Source: Saposhnikovia divaricata | Lineage: Eukaryota > Streptophyta > Magnoliopsida > Apiales > Apiaceae | DNA length: 64,000 nucleotides | Direction of reading: 5' to 3' | Assembly: GCA_036435485.1 (NCBI GenBank) | Contig: JAZHRN010000139.1 | Coordinates: forward strand, 4,402,001 to 4,466,000 | In this document: in pieces, positions 39,401 to 54,100 of the stretch | Layout: each line of letters begins with the position of its first letter | How positions within the stretch are numbered: the stretch's first letter is position 1 | Made by a program: the position numbers and the translations under genes | Notes under the pieces: model-generated | What the model saw: the letters and a program-made list of their open reading frames with translations, nothing else | Told to the model about the DNA's origin: nothing | The model's database searches: none

Positions 39401-42400
39401 CGTTAAATAAAATTGCGTTGAATTCCAATATCCCATAGGAACAAAATATGTAAAAGTATCCATAAAATGGTCCGACTCGATTTTTAACAATATCCCGTGT
39501 ACTAACCCCTTTGAGGATTATCCGAAAACCGAGTTTCAGTCATTTCAGCCCCGATTCAGGTCCGACTCGCACAAAATAAAATTTCGTTGAATTCCAATAA
39601 CCCATAGGAACAAAATATGTAAAAATATCCATAAAATGGTCCGACTAGATTTTTAACAATATCCCGTGTACTAACCCCTTTCAGGATTATCCGAAAACCG
39701 AGTTTCAGTCATTTCAGCCCCGATTCAGGTCCGAATGGCACCAAATAAAATTTCATTGAATTCCAATAACCCATAGGAACAAAATATGTAAAAATATCCA
39801 CAAAATTGTCCGACTTGATTTTTAACAATATCCCGTGTACTAATCCCTTTGAGAAGTTTCCGAAAACCGAGTTTCGATCATATTAGCTCCGATTCCGGTC
39901 CGAACTTCGTTAAATAAAATTGCGTTGAATTCCAATAACCCATAGGAACAAAATATGTAAAAATATCCATAAAATGGTCCGACTCGATTTTTAACAATAT
40001 CCCTTGTACTAACCCCTTTGAGGATTATCCGAAAACCGAGTTTCATTCATTTCATCCCCGATTCAGGTCAGACTCGCACCAAATAAAATTTCGTTGAATT
40101 CCAATAACCCATAAGAACAAAATATGTAAAAATATCCATAAAATGGTCCGACTCGATTTTTAACAATATCCCGTGTACTAACCCCTTTCAGGATTATCCG
40201 AAAACCGAGTTTCAGTCATTATAGCCCTGATTCAGGTCCGAATGGCACCAAATAAAATTTCATTGAATTCCAATAACCCATAGGAACAACATATGTAAAA
40301 ATATCCACAAAATTGTCCGACTTGATTTTTAACAATATCCCGTGTACTAATCCCTTTGAGAAGTTTCCGAAAACCGAGTTTCGATCATATCAGCTCCGAT
40401 TTCGGTCCGAACTTCGTTAAATAAAATTGCGTTGAATTCCAATAACCCATAGGAACAAAATATGTAAAAGTATCCATAAAATGGTCCGACTCAATTTTTA
40501 ACAATATCCCGTGTACTAACCCTTTTGAGGATTATCCGAAAACCGAGTTTTAGTCATTTCAGCCCCGATTCAGGTCCGACTGGCACCAAATAAAATTTCT
40601 TTGAATTCCAATAACCCATAGGAACAAAATATGTAAAAATATCCACAAAATGGTCCGACTTGATTTTTAACAATATCCCGTGTACTAACCCCTTTGAGAA
40701 GTTTCCGAAAACCGAGTTTCGATCATATCAGCTCCGATTACGGTCCGAACTCCGTTAAATAAAATTGTGTTGAATTCCAATAACCCATAGGAACAAAATA
40801 TGTAAAAATATCCATAAAATGGTCCGACTCGATTTTTAACAAAATCCCGTGTACTAACCCCTTTGAGGATTATCCGAAAATCGAGTTTCAGTCATTTCAG
40901 CCCGGATTCAGGTCCGACTGGCATCAAATAAAATTGTGTTGAATTCCAATAACCCATAGGAACAAAATATGAAAAAATATCCACAAAATTGTCCGACTTG
41001 ATTTTTAACAATATCCCTTGTACTAATCCCTTTGAGAAGTTTCCGAAAACCGAGTTTCGATCATATCAGCTCCGATTCCGGTCCGAACTCCGTTAAATAA
41101 AATTGTGTTGAATTCCAATAACCCATAGGAACAAAATATGTAAAAATATCCATAAAATGGTCCGACTCAATTTTTAACAATATCCCGTGTACTAACCCCT
41201 TTGAGGATTATCCGAAAACCGAGTTTCATTCATTTCAGCCCCGATTCAGGTCCGACTCGCACCAAATAAAATTTCGTTGAATTCCAATAACCCATAAGAA
41301 CAAAATATGTAAAAATATCCATAAAATGGTCCGACTCGATTTTTAACAATATCCCGTGTACTAACCCCTTTCAGGATTATCCGAAAACCGAGTTTCAGTC
41401 ATTACAACACTGATTCAGGTCCGAATGGCACCAAATAAAATTTCATTTAATTCCAATAACCCATAGGAACAACATATGTAAAAATATCCACAAAATTGTC
41501 CGACTTGATTTTTAACAATATCCCGTGTACTAATCCCTTTGAGAAGTTTCCGAAAACCGAGTTTCGATCATATCAGCTCCGATTTCGGTCCGAACTTCGT
41601 TAAATAAAATTGCGTTGAATTCCAATATCCCATAGGAACAAAATATGTAAAAGTATCCATAAAAAGGTCCGACTCGATTTTTAACAATATCCCGTGTACT
41701 AACCCCTTTGAGGATTATCCGAAAACCGAGTTTCAGTCATTTCAGCCTCGATTCAGGTCCGACTCGCACCAAATAAAATTTCGTTGAATTCCAATAACCC
41801 ATAGGAACAAAATATGTAAAAATATCCATAAAATGGTCCGACTAGATTTTTAACAATATCCCGTGTACTAACCCCTTTCAGGATTATCCGAAAACCGAGT
41901 TTCAGTCATTTCAGCCCCGATTCAGGTCCGAATGGCACCAAATAAAATTTCATTGAATTCCAATAACCCATAGGAACAAAATATGTAAAAATATCCACAA
42001 AATTGTCCGACTTGATTTTTAACAATATCCCGTGTACTAATCCCTTTGAGAAGTTTCCGAAAACCGAGTTTCGATCATATTAGCTCCGATTCCGGTCCGA
42101 AAACTTCGTTAAATAAAATTGCGTTGAATTCCAATAACCCATAGGAACAAAATATGTAAAAATATCCATAAAATGGTCCGACTCGATTTTTAACAATATC
42201 CCGTGTACTAACCCCTTTGAGGATTATCCGAAAACCGAGTTTCAGTCATTTCAGCCCCGATTCAGGTCCGACTGGCACCAAATAAAATTTCGTTGAATTC
42301 CAATAACCCATAGGAACAAAATATGTAAAAATATCCACAAAATGGTCCGACTTGATTTTTAACAATATCCCGTGTACTAACCCCTTTGAGAAGTTTCCGA

Positions 42401-42786
42401 AAACCGAGTTTCGATCATATCAGCTCCGATTACGGTCCGAACTCCGTTAAATAAAATTGTGTTGAATTCTAATAACCCATAGGAACAAAATATGTAAAAA
42501 TATCCATAAAATGGTCCGACTCGATTTTTAACAATATCCCGTGTACTAACCCCTTTGAGGATTATCCGAAAACCGAGTTTCAGTCATTTTAGCCCCGATT
42601 CAGGTCCGAATGGCACCAAATAAAATTTCATTGAATTCCAATAACCCATTGGACCAAAATATGTAAAAATATCCATAAAATGGTCTGACTCGATTTTTAA
42701 CAATATCCCGTGTACTAACCCTTTTGAGGATTATCCGAAAACCGAGTTTTAGTCATTTCAGCCCCGATTCAGGTCCGACTGGCACC
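30445..42786 (+). repeat. 12.34-kb tandem segmental duplication, copy 2 (73 monomers)
   Basis: This copy follows copy 1 without a gap and differs from it very little. The substitutions I noticed are C to G at 19136/31309, C to A at 24308/36650, G to A at 26162/38504, A to G at 27380/39722, T to A at 27679/40021, and two bases at 29457-29458 against about 41799. There is also one inserted monomer near 34559. The right edge falls at about 42787-42797, where the AAATTTCTTTG form replaces AAATTTCGTTG of copy 1. At this divergence copies are over 99.9% alike by eye; this was not computed. Confidence 0.93.
34559..34736 (+). repeat. Single extra class B monomer (169 bp) in duplication copy 2
   Basis: Copy 1 passes from CCCCCGATT...GGCACC straight to the CCACAAAATGGCCCGACTTG monomer at ~22385. 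Copy 2 inserts CCATAAAATGGTCC...AATACCCCGTG...GACTGGCACC before a CCACAAAATGGTCCGACTTG monomer. The offset between copies changes from 12173 to 12342 bp, exactly 169. The downstream GGCCC to GGTCC change shows the exchange tract extends into the next monomer. AATACCCC here (for AATATCCC) is a private mutation of the inserted unit. Confidence 0.85.
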
Positions 42787-45120
42787 AAATAAAATTTCTT
42801 TGAATTCCAATAACCCATAGGAACAAAATATGTAAAAATATCCACAAAATGGTCCGACTTGATTTTTAACAATATCCCGTGTACTAACCCCTTTGAGAAG
42901 TTTCCGAAAACCGAGTTTCGATTATATCAGCTCCGATTACGGTCCGAACTCCGTTAAATAAAATTGTGTTGAATTCCAATAACCCATAGGAACAAAATAT
43001 GTAAAAATATCCATAAAATGGTCCGACTCGATTTTTAACAAAATCCCGTGTACTAACCCCTTTGAGGATTATCCGAAAATCGAGTTTCAGTCATTTCAGC
43101 CCGGATTCAGGTCCGACTGGCATCAAATAAAATTGTGTTGAATTCCAATAACCCATAGGAACAAAATATGAAAAAATATCCACAAAATTGTCCGACTTGA
43201 TTTTTAACAATATCCCTTGTACTAATCCCTTTGAGAAGTTTCCGAAAACCGAGTTTCGATCATATCAGCTCCGATTCCGGTCCGAACTCCGTTAAATAAA
43301 ATTGTGTTGAATTCCAATAACCCATAGGAACAAAATATGTAAAAATATCCATAAAATGGTCCGACTCAATTTTTAACAATATCCCGTGTACTAACCCCTT
43401 TGAGGATTATCCGAAAACCGAGTTTCATTCATTTCAGCCCCGATTCAGGTCCGACTCGCACCAAATAAAATTTCGTTGAATTCCAATAACCCATAAGAAC
43501 AAAATATGTAAAAATATCCATAAAATGGTCCGACTCGATTTTTAACAATATCCCGTGTACTAACCCCTTTCAGGATTATCCGAAAACCGAGTTTCAGTCA
43601 TTACAACACTGATTCAGGTCCGAATGGCACCAAATAAAATTTCATTTAATTCCAATAACCCATAGGAACAACATATGTAAAAATATCCACAAAATTGTCC
43701 GACTTGATTTTTAACAATATCCCGTGTACTAATCCCTTTGAGAAGTTTCCGAAAACCGAGTTTCGATCATATCAGCTCCGATTTCGGTCCGAACTTCGTT
43801 AAATAAAATTGCGTTGAATTCCAATATCCCATAGGAACAAAATATGTAAAAGTATCCATAAAATGGTCCGACTCGATTTTTAACAATATCCCGTGTACTA
43901 ACCCCTTTGAGGATTATCCGAAAACCGAGTTTCAGTCATTTCAGCCTCGATTCAGGTCCGACTCGCACCAAATAAAATTTCGTTGAATTCCAATAACCCA
44001 TAGGAACAAAATATGTAAAAATATCCATAAAATGGTCCGACTAGATTTTTAACAATATCCCGTGTACTAACCCCTTTCAGGATTATCCGAAAACCGAGTT
44101 TCAGTCATTTCAGCCCCGATTCAGGTCCGAATGGCACCAAATAAAATTTCATTGAATTCCAATAACCCATAGGAACAAAATATGTAAAAATATCCACAAA
44201 ATTGTCCGACTTGATTTTTAACAATATCCCGTGTACTAATCCCTTTGAGAAGTTTCCGAAAACCGAGTTTCGATCATATTAGCTCCGATTCCGGTCCGAA
44301 AACTTCGTTAAATAAAATTGCGTTGAATTCCAATAACCCATAGGAACAAAATATGTAAAAATATCCATAAAATGGTCCGACTCGATTTTTAACAATATCC
44401 TGTGTACTAACCCCTTTGAGGATTATCCGAAAACCGAGTTTCAGTCATTTCAGCCCCGATTCAGGTCCGACTGGCACCAAATAAAATTTCGTTGAATTCC
44501 AATAACCCATAGGAACAAAATATGTAAAAATATCCACAAAATGGTCCGACTTGATTTTTAACAATATCCCGTGTACTAACCCCTTTGAGAAGTTTCCGAA
44601 AACCGAGTTTCGATCATATCAGCTCCGATTACGGTCCGAACTCCGTTAAATAAAATTGTGTTGAATTCTAATAACCCATAGGAACAAAATATGTAAAAAT
44701 ATCCATAAAATGGTCCGACTCGATTTTTAACAATATCCCGTGTACTAACCCCTTTGAGGATTATCCGAAAACCGAGTTTCAGTCATTTTAGCCCCGATTC
44801 AGGTCCGAATGGCACCAAATAAAATTTCATTGAATTCCAATAACCCATTGGACCAAAATATGTAAAAATATCCATAAAATGGTCTGACTCGATTTTTAAC
44901 AATATCCCGTGTACTAACCCCTTTGAGGATTATCCGAAAACCGAGTTTCATTCATTTCAGCACCGATTCAGGTCCGACTCGCACCAAATAAAATTTCGTT
45001 GAATTCCAATAACCCATAAGAACAAAATATGTAAAAATATCCATAAAATGGTCCGACTGGATTTTTAACAATATCCCGTGTACTAACCCTTTCAGGATTA
45101 TCCGAAAACCGAGTTTCAGT
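37230..45120 (+). repeat. HOR family 3, second block, extended by a third 13-monomer unit
   Basis: ATTACAA of the CATTACAACACTG mark occurs at 39204, 41401 and 43600 (spacings 2197 and 2199), and GTCCGAAAAC at 42095 and 44294 (2199). AAAATCCCGT occurs at 40841 and 43040. The part after 42787 therefore repeats 40588-42786 and is not part of the 12-kb duplication. A CATTACAGCACTG form follows at 45122, only 1522 bp (nine monomers) later, so the last unit is shortened. A one-base loss in TAACCCTTTCAGG lies near 45088. Confidence 0.84.
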
Positions 45121-48100
45121 CATTACAGCACTGATTCAGGTCCGAATGGCACCAAATAAAATTTCATTGAATTCCAATAACCCATAGGAACAACATATGT
45201 AAAAATATCCACAAAATTGTCCGACTTGATTTTTAACAATATCCCGTGTACTAATCCCTTTGAGAAGTTTCCGAAAACCGAGTTTCGATCATATCAGCTC
45301 CGATCTCGGTCCGAACTTCGTTAAATAAAATTGCGTTGAATTCCAATAACCCATAGGAACAAAATATGTAAAAGTATCCATAAAATGGTCCGACTCGATT
45401 TTTAACAATATCCCGTGTACTAACCCCTTTGAGGATTATCCGAAAACCGAGTTTCAGTCATTTCAGCCCCGATTCAGGTCCGACTCGCACCAAATAAAAT
45501 TTCGTTGAATTCCAATAACCCATAGGAACAAAATATGTAAAAATATCCATAAAATGGTCCGACTAGATTTTTAACAATATCCCGTGTACTAACCCCTTTC
45601 AGGATTATCCGAAAACCGAGTTTCAGTCATTTCAGCCCCGATTCAGGTCCGAATGGCACCAAAAAAAATTTCATTGAATTCCAATAACCCATAGGAAAAA
45701 AATATGTAAAAATATCCACAAAATTGTCCGACTTGATTTTTAACAATATCCCGTGTACTAATCCCTTTGAGAAGTTTCCGAAAACCGAGTTTCGATCATA
45801 TTAGCTCCGATTCCGGTCCGAACTTCGTTAAATAAAATTGCGTTGAATTCCAATAACCCATAGGAACAAAATATGTAAAAATATCCATAAAATGGTCCGA
45901 CTCGATTTTTAACAATATCCCGTGTACTAACCCCTTTGAGGATTATCCGAAAACCGAGTTTCAGTCATTTCAGCCCCGATTCAGGTCCGACTGGCACCAA
46001 ATAAAATTTCGTTGAATTCCAATAACCCATAGGAACAAAATATGTAAAAATATCCACAAAATGGTCCGACTTGATTTTTAACAATATCCCGTGTACTAAC
46101 CCCTTTGAGAAGTTTCCGAAAACCGAGTTTCGATCATATCAGCTCCGATTACGGTCCGAACTCCGTTAAATAAAATTGTGTTGAATTCTAATAACCCATA
46201 GGAACAAAATATGTAAAAATATCCATAAAATGGTCCGACTCGATTTTTAACAATATCCCGTGTACTAACCCCTTTGAGGATTATCCGAAAACCGAGTTTC
46301 AGTCATTTTAGCCCCGATTCAGGTCCGAATGGCACCAAATAAAATTTCATTGAATTCCAATAACCCATTGGACCAAAATATGTAAAAATATCCATAAAAT
46401 GGTCTGACTCGATTTTTAACAATATCCCGTGTACTAACCCCTTTGAGGATTATCCGAAAACCGAGTTTCAGTCATTTCAGCCCCCGATTCAGGTCCGAAT
46501 GGCACCAAATAAAATTTCATTGAATTCCAATAACCCATAGGAACAAAATATGTAAAAATATCCACAAAATGGTCCGACTTGATTTTTAACAATATCCCGT
46601 GTACTAACCCCTTTGAGAAGTTTCCGAAAACCGAGTTTCGATCATATCAGCTCCGATTACGGTCCGAACTCCGTTAAATAAAATTGTGTTGAATTCTAAT
46701 AACCCATAGGAACAAAATATGTAAAAATATCCACAAAATTGTCCGACTTGATTTTTAACCATATCCCGTGTACTAATTCCTTTGAGAAGTTTCCGAAAAC
46801 CGGGTTTCGATCATATTAGCTCCGATTCCGGTCCGAACTTCGTTAAATAAAATTGCGTTGAATTCCAATAACCCATAGGAACAAAATATGTAAAAATATC
46901 CATAAAATGGTCCGACTCGATTTTTAACAATATCCCGTGTACTAACCCCTTTGAGGATTATCCGAAAACCGAGTTTCAGTCATTTCAGCCCCGAATCAGG
47001 TCCGACTGGCACCAAATAAAATTTCGTTGAATTCCAATAACCCATAGGAACAAAATATGTAAAAATATCCACAAAATGGTCCGACTTGATTTTTAACAAT
47101 ATCCCGTGTACTAACCCCTTTGAGAAGTTTCCGAAAACCGAGTTTCGATCATATCAGCTCCGATTACGGTCCGAACTCCGTTAAATAAAATTGTGTTGAA
47201 TTCTAATAACCCATAGGAACAAAATATGTAAAAATATCCATAAAATGGTCCGACTCGATTTTTAACAATATCCCGTGTACTAACCCCTTTGAGGATTATC
47301 CGAAAACCGAGTTTCAGTCATTTTAGCCCCGATTCAGGTCCGAATGGCACCAAATAAAATTTCATTGAATTCCAATAACCCATTGGACCAAAATATGTAA
47401 AAATATCCATAAAATGGTCTGACTCGATTTTTAACAATATCCCGTGTACTAACCCCTTTGAGGATTATCCGAAAACCGAGTTTCAGTCATTTCAGCCCCC
47501 GATTCAGGTCCGAATGGCACCAAATAAAATTTCATTGAATTCCAATAACCCATAGGAACAAAATATGTAAAAATATCCACAAAATGGTCCGACTTGATTT
47601 TTAACAATATCCCGTGTACTAACCCCTTTGAGAAGTTTCCGAAAACCGAGTTTCGATCATATCAGCTCCGATTACGGTCCGAACTCCGTTAAATAAAATT
47701 GTGTTGAATTCTAATAACCCATAGGAACAAAATATGTAAAAATATCCACAAAATTGTCCGACTTGATTTTTAACCATATCCCGTGTACTAATTCCTTTGA
47801 GAAGTTTCCGAAAACCGGGTTTCGATCATATTAGCTCCGATTCCGGTCCGAACTTCGTTAAATAAAATTGCGTTGAATTCCAATAACCCATAGGAACAAA
47901 ATATGTAAAAATATCCATAAAATGGTCCGACTCGATTTTTAACAATATCCCGTGTACTAACCCCTTTGAGGATTATCCGAAAACCGAGTTTCAGTCATTT
48001 CAGCCCCGATTCAGGTCCGACTGGCACCAAATAAAATTTCGTTGAATTCCAATAACCCATAGGAACAAAATATGTAAAAATATCCACAAAATGGTCCGAC

Positions 48101-51100
48101 TTGATTTTTAACAATATCCCGTGTACTAACCCCTTTGAGAAGTTTCCGAAAACCGAGTTTCGATCATATCAGCTCCGATTACGGTCCGAACTCCGTTAAA
48201 TAAAATTGTGTTGAATTCTAATAACCCATAGGAACAAAATATGTAAAAATATCCATAAAATGGTCCGACTCGATTTTTAACAATATCCCGTGTACTAACC
48301 CCTTTGAGGATTATCCGAAAACCGAGTTTCAGTCATTTTAGCCCCGATTCAGGTCCGAATGGCACCAAATAAAATTTCATTGAATTCCAATAACCCATTG
48401 GACCAAAATATGTAAAAATATCCATAAAATGGTCTGACTCGATTTTTAACAATATCCCGTGTACTAACCCCTTTGAGGATTATCCGAAAACCGAGTTTCA
48501 TTCATTTCAGCCCCGATTCAGGTCCGACTCGCACAAAATAAAATTTCGTTGAATTCCAATAACCCATAAGAACAAAATATGTAAAAATATCCATAAAATG
48601 GTCCGACTCGATTTTTAACAATATCCCGTGTACTAACCCCTTTCAGGATTATCCGAAAACCGAGTTTCAGTCATTACACCACTGATTCAGGTCCGAATGG
48701 CACCAAATAAAATTTCATTGAATTCCAATAACCCATAGGAACAACATATGTAAAAATATCCACAAAATTGTCCGACTTGATTTTTAACAATATCCCGTGT
48801 ACTAATCCCTTTGAGAAGTTTCCGAAAACCGAGTTTTGATCATATCAGCTCCGATTTCGGTCCGAACTTCGTTAAATAAAATTGCGTTGAATTCCAATAA
48901 CCCATAGGAACAAAATATGTAAAAATATCCATAAAATGGTCCGACTCGATTTTTAACAATATCCCGTGTACAAACCCCTTTGAGGATTATCCGAAAACCG
49001 AGTTTCAGTCATTTCAGCCCCGATTCAGGTCCGACTGGCACCAAATAAAATTTCGTTGAATTCCAATAACCCATAGGAACAAAATATGTAAAAATATCCA
49101 CAAAATGGTCCGACTTGATTTTTAACAATATCCCGTGTACTAACCCCTTTGAGAAGTTTCCGAAAACCGAGTTTCGATCATATCAGCTCCGATTACGGTC
49201 CGAACTCCGTTAAATAAAATTGTGTTGAATTCTAATAACCCATAGGAACAAAATATGTAAAAATATCCATAAAATGGTCCGACTCGATTTTTAACAATAT
49301 CCCGTGTACTAACCCCTTTGAGGATTATCCGAAAACCGAGTTTCAGTCATTTTAGCCCCGATTCAGGTCCGAATGGCACCAAATAAAATTTCATTGAATT
49401 CCAATAACCCATTGGACCAAAATATGTAAAAATATCCATAAAATGGTCTGACTCGATTTTTAACAATATCCCGTGTACTAACCCCTTTGAGGATTATCCG
49501 AAAACCGAGTTTCAGTCATTTCAGCCCCCGATTCAGGTCCGAATGGCACCAAATAAAATTTCATTGAATTCCAATAACCCATAGGAACAAAATATGTAAA
49601 AATATCCACAAAATGGTCCGACTTGATTTTTAACAATATCCCGTGTACTAACCCCTTTGAGAAGTTTCCGAAAACCGAGTTTCGATCATATCAGCTCCGA
49701 TTACGGTCCGAACTCCGTTAAATAAAATTGTGTTGAATTCTAATAACCCATAGGAACAAAATATGTAAAAATATCCACAAAATTGTCCGACTTGATTTTT
49801 AACCATATCCCGTGTACTAATTCCTTTGAGAAGTTTCCGAAAACCGGGTTTCGATCATATTAGCTCCGATTCCGGTCCGAACTTCGTTAAATAAAATTGC
49901 GTTGAATTCCAATAACCCATAGGAACAAAATATGTAAAAATATCCATAAAATGGTCCGACTCGATTTTTAACAATATCCCGTGTACTAACCCCTTTGAGG
50001 ATTATCCGAAAACCGAGTTTCAGTCATTTCAGCCCCGATTCAGGTCCGACTGGCACCAAATAAAATTTCGTTGAATTCCAATAACCCATAGGAACAAAAT
50101 ATGTAAAAATATCCACAAAATGGTCCGACTTGATTTTTAACAATATCCCGTGTACTAACCCCTTTGAGAAGTTTCCGAAAACCGAGTTTCGATCATATCA
50201 GCTCCGATTACGGTCCGAACTCCGTTAAATAAAATTGTGTTGAATTCTAATAACCCATAGGAACAAAATATGTAAAAATATCCATAAAATGGTCCGACTC
50301 GATTTTTAACAATATCCCGTGTACTAACCCCTTTGAGGATTATCCGAAAACCGAGTTTCAGTCATTTTAGCCCCGATTCAGGTCCGAATGGCACCAAATA
50401 AAATTTCATTGAATTCCAATAACCCATTGGACCAAAATATGTAAAAATATCCATAAAATGGTCTGACTCGATTTTTAACAATATCCCGTGTACTAACCCC
50501 TTTGAGGATTATCCGAAAACCGAGTTTCATTCATTTCAGCCCCGATTCAGGTCCGACTCGCACAAAATAAAATTTCGTTGAATTCCAATAACCCATAAGA
50601 ACAAAATATGTAAAAATATCCATAAAATGGTCCGACTCGATTTTTAACAATATCCCGTGTACTAACCCCTTTCAAGATTATCCGAAAACCGAGTTTCAGT
50701 CATTACAGCACTGATTCAGGTCCGAATGGCACCAAATAAAATTTCATTGAATTCCAATAACCCATAGGAACAACATATGTAAAAATATCCACAAAATTGT
50801 CCGACTTGATTTTTAACAATATCCCGTGTACTAATCCCTTTGAGAAGTTTCCGAAAACCGAGTTTTGATCATATCAGCTCCGATTTCGGTCCGAACTTCG
50901 TTAAATAAAATTGCGTTGAATTCCAATAACCCATAGGAACAAAATATGTAAAAATATCCATAAAATGGTCCGACTCGATTTTTAACAATATCCCGTGTAC
51001 TAACCCCTTTGAGGATTATCCGAAAACCGAGTTTCAGTCATTTCAGCCCCGATTCAGGTCCGACTGGCACCAAATAAAATTTCGTTGAATTCCAATAACC

Positions 51101-54100
51101 CATAGGAACAAAATATGTAAAAATATCCACAAAATGGTCCGACTTGATTTTTAACAATATCCCGTGTACTAACCCCTTTGAGAAGTTTCCGAATACCGAG
51201 TTTCGATCATATCAGCTCCGATTACGGTCCGAACTCCGTTAAATAAAATTGTGTTGAATTCTAATAACCCATAGGAACAAAATATGTAAAAATATCCATA
51301 AAATGGTCCGACTCGATTTTTAACAATATTCCGTGTACTAACCCCTTTGAGGATTATCCGAAAACCGAGTTTCAGTCATTTTAGCCCCGATTCAGGTCCG
51401 AATGGCACCAAATAAAATTTCATTGAATTCCAATAACCCATTGGACCAAAATATGTAAAAATATCCATAAAATGGTCTGACTCGATTTTTAACAATATCC
51501 CGTGTACTAACCCCTTTGAGGATTATCCGAAAACCGAGTTTCAGTCATTTCAGCCCCCGATTCAGGTCCGAATGGGACCAAATAAAATTTCATTGAATTC
51601 CAATAACCCATAGGAACAAAATATGTAAAAATATCCACAAAATTGTCCGACTTGATTTTTAACAATATCCCGTGTACTAATCCCTTTGAGAAGTTTCCGA
51701 AAACCGAGTTTCGATCATATTAGCTCCGATTCCGGTCCGAACTTCGTTAAATAAAATTGCGTTGAATTCCAATAACCCATAGGAACAAAATATGTAAAAA
51801 TATCCATAAAATGGTCCGACTCGATTTTTAACAATATCCCGTGTACTAACCCCTTTGAGGATTATCCGAAAACCGAGTTTCAGTCATTTCAGCCCCGATT
51901 CAGGTCCGACTCGCACCAAATAAAATTTCGTTGAATTCCAATAACCCATAGGAACAAAATATGTAAAAATATCCATAAAATGGTCCGACTCGATTTTTAA
52001 CAATATCCCGTGTACTAACCCCTTTCAGGATTATCCGAAAACCGAGTTTCAGTCATTTCAGCCCCGATTCAGCTCCGAATGGCACCAAATAAAATTTCAT
52101 TGAATTCCAATAACCCATAGGAACAAAATATGTAAAAATATCCACAAAATTGTCCGACTTGATTTTTAACAATATCCCGTGTACTATTCCCTTTGAGAAG
52201 TTTCCGAAAACCGAGTTTCGATCATATTAGCTCCGATTCCGGTCCGAGCTTCGTTAAATAAAATTGCGTTGAATTCCAATAACCCATAGGAACAAAATAT
52301 GTAAAAATATCCATAAAATGGTCCGACTCGATTTTTAACAATATCCCGTGTACTAACCCCTTTGAGGATTATCCGAAAACCGAGTTTCAGTCATTTCAGC
52401 CCCGATTCAGGTCCGACTGGCACCAAATAAAATTTCGTTGAATTCCAATAACCCATAGGAACAAAATATGTAAAAATATCCACAAAATGGTCCGACTTGA
52501 TTTTTAACAATATCCCATGTACTAACCCCTTTGAGAAGTTTCCGAATACCGAGTTTCGATCATATCAGCTCCGATTACGGTCCGAACTCCGTTAAATAAA
52601 ATTGTGTTGAATTCTAATAACCCATAGGAACAAAATATGTAAAAATATCCATAAAATGGTCCGACTCGATTTTTAACAATATTCCGTGTACTAACCCCTT
52701 TGAGGATTATCCGAAAACCGAGTTTCAGTCATTTTAGCCCCGATTCAGGTCCGAATGGCACCAAATAAAATTTCATTGAATTCCAATAACCCATTGGACC
52801 AAAATATGTAAAAATATCCATAAAATGGTCTGACTCGATTTTTAACAATATCCCGTGTACTAACCCCTTTGAGGATTATCCGAAAACCGAGTTTCAGTCA
52901 TTTCAGCCCCCGATTCAGGTCCGAATGGCACCAAATAAAATTTCATTGAATTCCAATAACCCATAGGAACAAAATATGTAAAAATATCCACAAAATTGTC
53001 CGACTTGATTTTTAACAATATCCCGTGTACTAATCCCTTTGAGAAGTTTCCGAAAACCGAGTTTCGATAATATTAGCTCCGATTCCGGTCCGAACTTCGT
53101 TAAATAAAATTGCGTTGAATTCCAATAACCCATAGGAACAAAATATGTAAAAATATCCATAAAATGGTCCGACTCGATTTTTAACAATATCCCGTGTACT
53201 AACCCCTTTGAGGATTATCCGAAAACCGAGTTTCAGTCATTTCAGCCCCGATTCAGGTCCGACTCGCACCAAATAAAATTTCGTTGAATTCGAATAACCC
53301 ATAGGAACAAAATATGTAAAAATATCCATAAAATGGTCCGACTCGATTTTTAACAATATCCCGTGTACTAACCCTTTTCAGGATTATCCGAAAACCGAGT
53401 TTCAGTCATTTCAGCCCCGATTCAGGTCCGAATGGCACCAAATAAAATTTCATTGAATTCCAATAACCCATAGGAACAAAATATGTAAAAATATCCACAA
53501 AATTGTCCGACTTGATTTTTAACAATATCCCGTGTACTAATCCCTTTGAGAAGTTTCCGAAAACCGAGTTTCGATCATATTAGCTCCGATTCCGGTCCGA
53601 ACTTCGTTAAATAAAATTGCGTTGAATTCCAATAACCCATAGGAACAAAATATGTAAAAATATCCATAAAATGGTCCGACTCGATTTTTAACAATATCCC
53701 GTGTACTAACCCCTTTGAGGATTATCCGAAAACCGAGTTTCAGTCATTTCAGCCCCGATTCAGGTCCGACTGGCACCAAATAAAATTTCGTTGAATTCCA
53801 ATAACCCATAGGAACAAAATATGTAAAAATATCCACAAAATGGTCCGACTTGATTTTTAACAATATCCCGTGTACTAACCCCTTTGAGAAGTTTCCGAAA
53901 ACCGAGTTTCGATCATATCAGCTCCGATTACGGTCCGAACTCCGTTAAATAAAATTGTGTTGAATTCTAATAACCCATAGGAACAAAATATGTAAAAATA
54001 TCCATAAAATGGTCCGAATCGATTTTTAACAATATCCCGTGTACTAACCCCTTTGAGGATTATCCGAAAACCGAGTTTCAGTCATTTTAGCCCCGATTCA

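Noticed and set aside
18272..42786. Long terminal repeats of a retrotransposon
   Set aside because: The 12-kb copies are directly adjacent with no internal coding part, no primer-binding site or polypurine tract, no target-site duplication, and they consist only of satellite monomers.
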